Source of the DNA: Methanobacteriota archaeon
GTDB lineage: Archaea > Thermoplasmatota > Thermoplasmata > RBG-16-68-12 > EA-27
NCBI GenBank assembly: GCA_016207545.1
Contig: JACQPO010000011.1
Coordinates: 1 to 8,415 of the forward strand
Length of the DNA stretch: 8,415 nt
Direction: 5' to 3'
Under the pieces are notes generated by a model. It worked only from the letters and a program-made list of their open reading frames with translations. It was not told the DNA's origin and did no database searches. The position numbers were made by a program, and so were the translations under genes. Shown one piece after another: positions 4,981 to 8,415 of this stretch; position 1 is the stretch's first letter; each line of letters begins with the position of its first letter.

Positions 4981-6333
4981 ATGGGGATCGATCCCCCGGT
5001 TTCGTTAGCGGCGCTACTGGCGCTCGTGCCGGCCGCGCTCGGGGAGGGCGCTGCGGTGTCGAACCCCCGATTTCGACCGACCACGGTCCTGGAGTCGGGG
5101 GACCTCGAGGTGTTCCTCCAGATGAACCCGGAGGAGCGATTCGACATCGAAGCCATCAACTCGATCGACTTCCAAGCGCTGGCACAGCAGGCCCTGCAAG
5201 ACGAACGGATGTCGCGGGAGGTGGTGCGAATGACGAAAGCGCTGATGCCCCGCGTCCAGGCCGAAACCGAGGAACCGACCCTGGTCGGAGCCATCCTCCG
5301 CGCCAAGACGCTTGACTGGTATCGTCGGAGCCCTTCCGATCCCAGCTGGGCGGAGACGGTGCCGCTCCGGTGGGGCGGGATCTTTCACGAGTCCAGGGTG
5401 CCCGGGGGCAGGCTCAGCCGGAAGCTCTCCGTCCGCCTGGCAAACCTGTATACGCAGTGCGCGAAGGCGAGCGGCTGGGGCGGCCGTCTCCGCAGCTTGG
5501 CCCTCAGTCCCTACCGCGCGATGACCAACACCACCTCTTTCGGTGACGGCTCGAAACGCACGCGTGGACCGCTGACCCAACACGTTGCTCAGGCGTATCT
5601 CGACGACCTCGCCGGGTGCCGCCGCGAGGGCGAACAGCGCGTCCCGCTGGAGCGCCTGAGCGAAGTCGCGAGGCGGAACGGCTCGGCCGAAGTGAACCGG
5701 ACGCTGGCAGAGCTCTTCCCCCAACATGATGGCGGTTCCCTGACCGTCCTCGACCACCGCTTCCACCCGGACCTGAACACTCTGATCATCCGGGTGGTCG
5801 CCCCAAGGACCTCGGGAGATTCCGCAACGTATGACCTGGTCCAACCAAGTGCCGCCCTTCCGCAGGAGCTCGGGTCTCCGGACTCGGCGAACGAGGCGAG
5901 CCCTGCATTTCCCTGGGAACGGGAGGACATGACGACGGACGCGTGGATCGCGCTGCTCGGGTCGCTGAAGAAGCGAAAGGCAAGGCTGGACCCGCCACCC
6001 CAGCCCTACCGGGATCGCGAATCATACCTGGGGCTGAGGGATTTCATCCTGGCGGATGCCTCGGCACGCAAGGCCTTCCAGGCCGTCCACTGGAAGGGAA
6101 AACCCAGCGGCCTGGTCCGACTCTGCCGGCTCCTCTCCGAAGGGACCCTCGCGCCCGAGGTCGAGACGGACGGGGACTATCTGGAGGCGGAGCTAGATCT
6201 CATCGACAAGGGGCATGCCACCCGTCAGCCCAACGGCGGACCGTGGGTAATCGGCCACGGATGGACGGTGGTTCGCGAGATCGCCGCGGGCAACGTGCGT
6301 ACTTACCGGGCGGAGCGCAGGTCCTTGGACTGA
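4981..6333 (+). CDS. Hypothetical protein, 450 residues, convergent with the GAP1-like gene
   Basis: I do not recognise a family. The frame has strong G/C third-position bias and a balanced protein composition, so it is a real gene, unlike the arginine/histidine-rich frames opposite it. Residues 8-25 are mildly hydrophobic (SLAALLALVPAALGEGAA) but lack a positively charged start, so a signal peptide is not supported. Residues about 40-115 are helical and acidic (MNPEERFDIEAINSIDFQALAQQ). Residues about 195-275 could hold a small alpha/beta or winged-helix-like unit: helix AQAYLDDL, then PLERLSEVARRNG, then LNTLIIRVVAP. A low-complexity linker (about 285-315) separates a C-terminal part (317-450) with the motif NGGPWVIGHGWTVVREI. 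The start at 4981 is supported by a TATA-like element 25-33 bases upstream. The last 31 bp overlap the 3' end of the GAP1-like gene tail to tail, which hints at, but does not prove, a shared role. Confidence 0.8.
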   Translation: MGIDPPVSLAALLALVPAALGEGAAVSNPRFRPTTVLESGDLEVFLQMNPEERFDIEAINSIDFQALAQQALQDERMSREVVRMTKALMPRVQAETEEPTLVGAILRAKTLDWYRRSPSDPSWAETVPLRWGGIFHESRVPGGRLSRKLSVRLANLYTQCAKASGWGGRLRSLALSPYRAMTNTTSFGDGSKRTRGPLTQHVAQAYLDDLAGCRREGEQRVPLERLSEVARRNGSAEVNRTLAELFPQHDGGSLTVLDHRFHPDLNTLIIRVVAPRTSGDSATYDLVQPSAALPQELGSPDSANEASPAFPWEREDMTTDAWIALLGSLKKRKARLDPPPQPYRDRESYLGLRDFILADASARKAFQAVHWKGKPSGLVRLCRLLSEGTLAPEVETDGDYLEAELDLIDKGHATRQPNGGPWVIGHGWTVVREIAAGNVRTYRAERRSLD

Positions 6334-7163
6334 CGGAAGGTCGCGGTGAGCATCTCGTACACGTCGTCCCGGCCGGTGACGCGTGGCAACACGTTCTCGC
6401 TGAGCGCGCTTTCAAGGAGCACCCAGGTCGAGTCCGCCCGGACACCCCTCGGCGCGACGACTAGGTTGAAGAAGTTCAGCGCGGACGCCCGCGGGGCATC
6501 ACTGATGGCCGTGAGGAGGGGGAGCCCACACGCCAGCCCCAACAGCTCGACGACCAGATGAAGGGTCTTGTTTCGCGCATCGGCCGTCGTGTTCCGGCAC
6601 AGGAGAAGGGTCCTGCCGCCCGGTTCGGCCATCATGCGGGTCGCGAGCGTTTCCAGCGCGGGGAAGGTGAGGTGTTTGTGGATTCCGGAGCCGAGATTCA
6701 ACGCGCCTTCCTCTTCCGACCGCACGGGGATCCTGAGCAGGCCCACCTCGCCCATGACGTCGGCGCTCTCCCTCTCGAACCCCTCTATCGCGCGATACAC
6801 CGCATCAAGCGTGATCCGACCGGACCGGAGGGCGTTCGTCGGAACGACCACCGTGTGGTTCGCAAAGGTCGGTCGCCCCGCCTCATCCGGGACTCCCCGG
6901 CTAATCCTGGACAGGAGGACCTCCTGGCCCGCCCGGATAGGATGCATCATGTGCAAATCGACCAAGGTCTCCGTCGTCTGGGCGGTCGAGGCCCGGATCG
7001 GCGTATAGTGCCCACGGAGATACGGGTCGTACAGGCCGGCGTCGAGGCCGTGGGAGAAGGCTTTCGTGGTATACCCGATCCCCGGGACCACCCCATAGAT
7101 CCAGTGGTCGACCTCCGCGACTTCCGCGTCTTTTGACCCCTCACCGGACTTCGCGTTTCCCAT
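6303..7163 (-). CDS. GTPase-associated protein 1 (GAP1)-like protein
   Basis: A 286-residue protein starting at the ATG 7163-7161, 26 bp after the stop of the GTPase gene on the same strand. AGGT at 7174-7171 is a partial ribosome-binding site 7 bases before the ATG. After a polar leader, residues 20-41 read HWIYGVVPGIGYTTKAFSHGLD. Then come VDLHMMHP (68-75), SRISRGVPDEAGRPTFANHTVVVP (85-108) and a C-terminal part with FFNLVVAPRGVRADSTWVLLES (231-252). The order 'hydrophobic-G-x-G-Y...S-x-G-L-D', then 'GRPTxxNHTVVVP', resembles the N-terminal domain of GAP1 proteins, which accompany DO-GTPases in predicted bacterial conflict systems (family assignment from memory). The protein is short: no middle or C-terminal GAP1 modules and no obvious effector domain. 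Its role is presumably to bind or regulate the upstream GTPase. Co-transcription is likely from the spacing. A divergent homologue of another family is possible. Confidence 0.6.
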   Translation of the reverse strand: MGNAKSGEGSKDAEVAEVDHWIYGVVPGIGYTTKAFSHGLDAGLYDPYLRGHYTPIRASTAQTTETLVDLHMMHPIRAGQEVLLSRISRGVPDEAGRPTFANHTVVVPTNALRSGRITLDAVYRAIEGFERESADVMGEVGLLRIPVRSEEEGALNLGSGIHKHLTFPALETLATRMMAEPGGRTLLLCRNTTADARNKTLHLVVELLGLACGLPLLTAISDAPRASALNFFNLVVAPRGVRADSTWVLLESALSENVLPRVTGRDDVYEMLTATFRQSKDLRSAR

Positions 7164-7189
7164 GGCGCTGACCTACGAGGCCGAACGAA

Positions 7190-8191
7190 TCAGGATGCCC
7201 GAGCTTGGAACTTCTCCGCCTCAAGAACCTCATCGGGTATCTTGTGGGCGATGTCTCGGAAGTGCTCGATGAACGCCACGTATTCGTCATACGAGAAGTC
7301 GGGCTCGCCTCCCCCTTCCGGGCGGAACCCGGTCCGGACGATCCGCGGCTGCCCGACTGGGTCCATGCCTTCGGCGGTTTCGGTTCGGACCCAGCTGAGG
7401 AAGTACTCCGACTTGTCCATGCTGACCCCCGCGACTTTGCCGCCCCGGATCTGGGAAAGGGTCTGCGGGACGAAGACCCGGAGCAGCGCCTCCGCGTAGT
7501 CCCTCCGAGCCCGCTTGTCATCGAGGCCCGGGAACCCTCGGTGCAAGCCCAGCCTCGCAAGGACGTCGTCCCGGAGGCTGGCGAACTTGGTGAGGACGAA
7601 GGCAGGATAGATGATCGGCGGATCGGCGGCGATCCCCGAATCCTTCAGGTGTTCGTATTCCTGCTTCTTGTACGTCTGGAAGGCGACGAGCAACTTTGCG
7701 ACGGTACTATCGTACCGCAGCATCTTCCGGTACCCGGGCGTGTCGATGTCCGTCGTCATCTTGCTGCAGTCGACCAACACCACGACGACGACGCTTTTCA
7801 AGAGCTGTTGGATCAAGGGCCTCGTCGCAATCCCGGTCTCGATGAACTCCTCAATATCCTCGCCCGAGACGTCGTAGGCCGAGAAGCGGAGGGTGGAGAA
7901 CGGGCGCGACCAGTTCTGCTGGCGGATGTAGTACGGCAACTTGCCGACGATGCGCCGGAGGTAGCCGAAGATGAAGCTCAGTTCCGTGATTTCCTCCTTG
8001 AGGGTGGCGCTGGGGAACCGGGCGTCCTTCATGCCTTCGTAGACGGCGGACATCACATTCAGGGACGCCATGGGTGCATGGAAACGGAAGTCATCCTGTA
8101 CCCCCGTACCATACTTCACCTGCGCGGTGTAGAGGAGTCCCAAGAAGGTGGTCTTACCCGAAGCTCGGTCCCCGAGGAGGGCGCAGGGCAT
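7190..8191 (-). CDS. P-loop GTPase of the DO-GTPase (double-GTPase) type
   Basis: A 333-residue GTPase with the P-loop at its extreme N-terminus: GDRASGKT (residues 7-14), after the short strand PCALL. The G3/Walker B motif is DVSGE (107-111), in the form 'YDVSGED' common in DO-GTPase-like families. A strongly hydrophobic strand VVVVVLVD (134-141) follows. The G4 position reads LTKFA (200-204) instead of [N/T]KxD, and a G5-like strand KVAGVS (252-257) precedes the C-terminal tail. The tail (EPDFSYDEYVAFIEHFRDIA) recurs in the partial paralogue upstream. No membrane segment or fused effector is seen. GTP binding is expected; the G4 change makes strict guanine specificity uncertain. The ATG at 8191 is supported by a TATA box 25-33 bases upstream and by the P-loop position. 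The GAP1-like gene follows after 26 bp, suggesting a two-gene transcript and a regulated switch, perhaps in defence or stress response. Confidence 0.8.
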   Translation of the reverse strand: MPCALLGDRASGKTTFLGLLYTAQVKYGTGVQDDFRFHAPMASLNVMSAVYEGMKDARFPSATLKEEITELSFIFGYLRRIVGKLPYYIRQQNWSRPFSTLRFSAYDVSGEDIEEFIETGIATRPLIQQLLKSVVVVVLVDCSKMTTDIDTPGYRKMLRYDSTVAKLLVAFQTYKKQEYEHLKDSGIAADPPIIYPAFVLTKFASLRDDVLARLGLHRGFPGLDDKRARRDYAEALLRVFVPQTLSQIRGGKVAGVSMDKSEYFLSWVRTETAEGMDPVGQPRIVRTGFRPEGGGEPDFSYDEYVAFIEHFRDIAHKIPDEVLEAEKFQARAS

Positions 8192-8215
8192 GACGTGGTG
8201 CGTCAGACATTATCA

Positions 8216-8224
8216 GTATTTAAT
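8216..8224 (-). promoter_or_regulatory. TATA box for the GTPase / GAP1-like transcript
   Basis: The minus strand reads ATTAAATAC, the strongest TATA match in the window, 25-33 bases before the ATG at 8191. It lies in the 73-bp spacer between the two GTPase genes, so the complete GTPase and the GAP1-like gene can be expressed without the upstream paralogue. The expected transcript start is within a few bases of the ATG, so translation is probably leaderless. Confidence 0.6.
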
Positions 8225-8264
8225 CCTGCCCGCAACGGTTATCGGGCGTGAGACCAGACGGAAT

Positions 8265-8415
8265 TCAACGCCCGGCGCGCATGGCGAGGTCCCGAAGGCA
8301 GTCCAGAAGTGCGAGATATTCGTCCCTGGAATACTCCGGCTCCCACCCCCCATCGCCGCTTCGGCGAAGGCGAATCCTCTCCGACTGCCCCGGCGCCGCC
8401 CCCTCGGTGCGGACC
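8265..8415 (-). CDS. C-terminal end of a second, paralogous GTPase (runs off the right edge)
   Basis: The last 49 codons of a minus-strand gene, ending at a TGA (8267-8265). It reads VRTE at the start of the visible part and ends with GGWEPEYSRDEYLALLDCLRDLA followed by MRAGR. This aligns with residues 268-315 of the downstream GTPase: both have VRTE, then an RI-R- stretch, then GG-EP--S-DEY-A-----RD-A, 12 identities in 23 positions in the last block. The visible part contains no nucleotide-binding motif, so calling it a GTPase rests only on this tail. Tandem GTPases beside a GAP1-like gene fit the two-GTPase organisation of these systems. Confidence 0.65.
   Translation of the reverse strand, partial: VRTEGAAPGQSERIRLRRSGDGGWEPEYSRDEYLALLDCLRDLAMRAGR

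Noticed and set aside
4618..5008. Small plus-strand ORFs running across the tRNA-Cys gene
   Set aside because: They cross a clear tRNA on the other strand and show no coding character.
4981..5055. Signal peptide or membrane anchor on the 450-residue protein
   Set aside because: The hydrophobic stretch is short, broken by prolines, and lacks a positively charged N-terminus.
5014..5844. 276-codon minus-strand open frame opposite the 450-residue protein
   Set aside because: Arginine/histidine/proline-rich composition typical of an antisense frame in G/C-rich DNA; the plus-strand frame is longer and better balanced.
6558..7136. 192-codon plus-strand open frame opposite the GAP1-like gene
   Set aside because: Shadow frame; the minus strand carries the recognisable motifs.

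Overview
This window looks like chromosomal DNA of a high-GC archaeon, most likely an uncultured Thermoplasmatota-type lineage. The lineage is inferred. Several genes have a TATA-like element about 25-30 bases before the start codon with almost no leader, which is the archaeal leaderless arrangement. The tRNA gene does not encode a CCA tail, and codon third positions are strongly G/C. No transposase, integrase or CRISPR array was seen.

Left part (1-2144): sulfur amino-acid metabolism. The left edge holds the first 69 codons of a cystathionine gamma-lyase/synthase-type PLP enzyme on the minus strand. Cystathionine beta-synthase lies upstream on the same strand (2144 down to 768). Together they make up the transsulfuration route from homocysteine through cystathionine to cysteine. 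A small SnoaL/NTF2-like gene (337-753) sits between them in the opposite direction.

Middle (2239-4980): an aconitase of about 630-650 residues (minus strand) and a tRNA-Cys (minus strand), separated by a long non-coding stretch. The aconitase has two oddities: its conserved N-terminus extends upstream of the only usable ATG, and the usual cluster-cysteine motif GSC reads GSS. The non-coding stretch holds the most striking structure here: 13 degenerate, dyad-symmetric 15-bp sites (consensus CTAGACGCGTCTACG) at 20-22 bp intervals, mean 21.2 bp, which is two turns of the helix. It looks like a cooperative protein-binding array. I recognise no described element that matches it.

Right part (4981-8415): a probable GTPase-based accessory or conflict module. 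A minus-strand GTPase of the DO-GTPase (double-GTPase) type (8191-7190) is followed closely by a protein resembling GTPase-associated protein 1 (GAP1; 7163-6303). The last 49 codons of a second, paralogous GTPase enter from the right edge. A 450-residue protein of unknown function (4981-6333, plus strand) converges on the GAP1-like gene and overlaps its 3' end by 31 bp. Its membership in the module is only a hypothesis.
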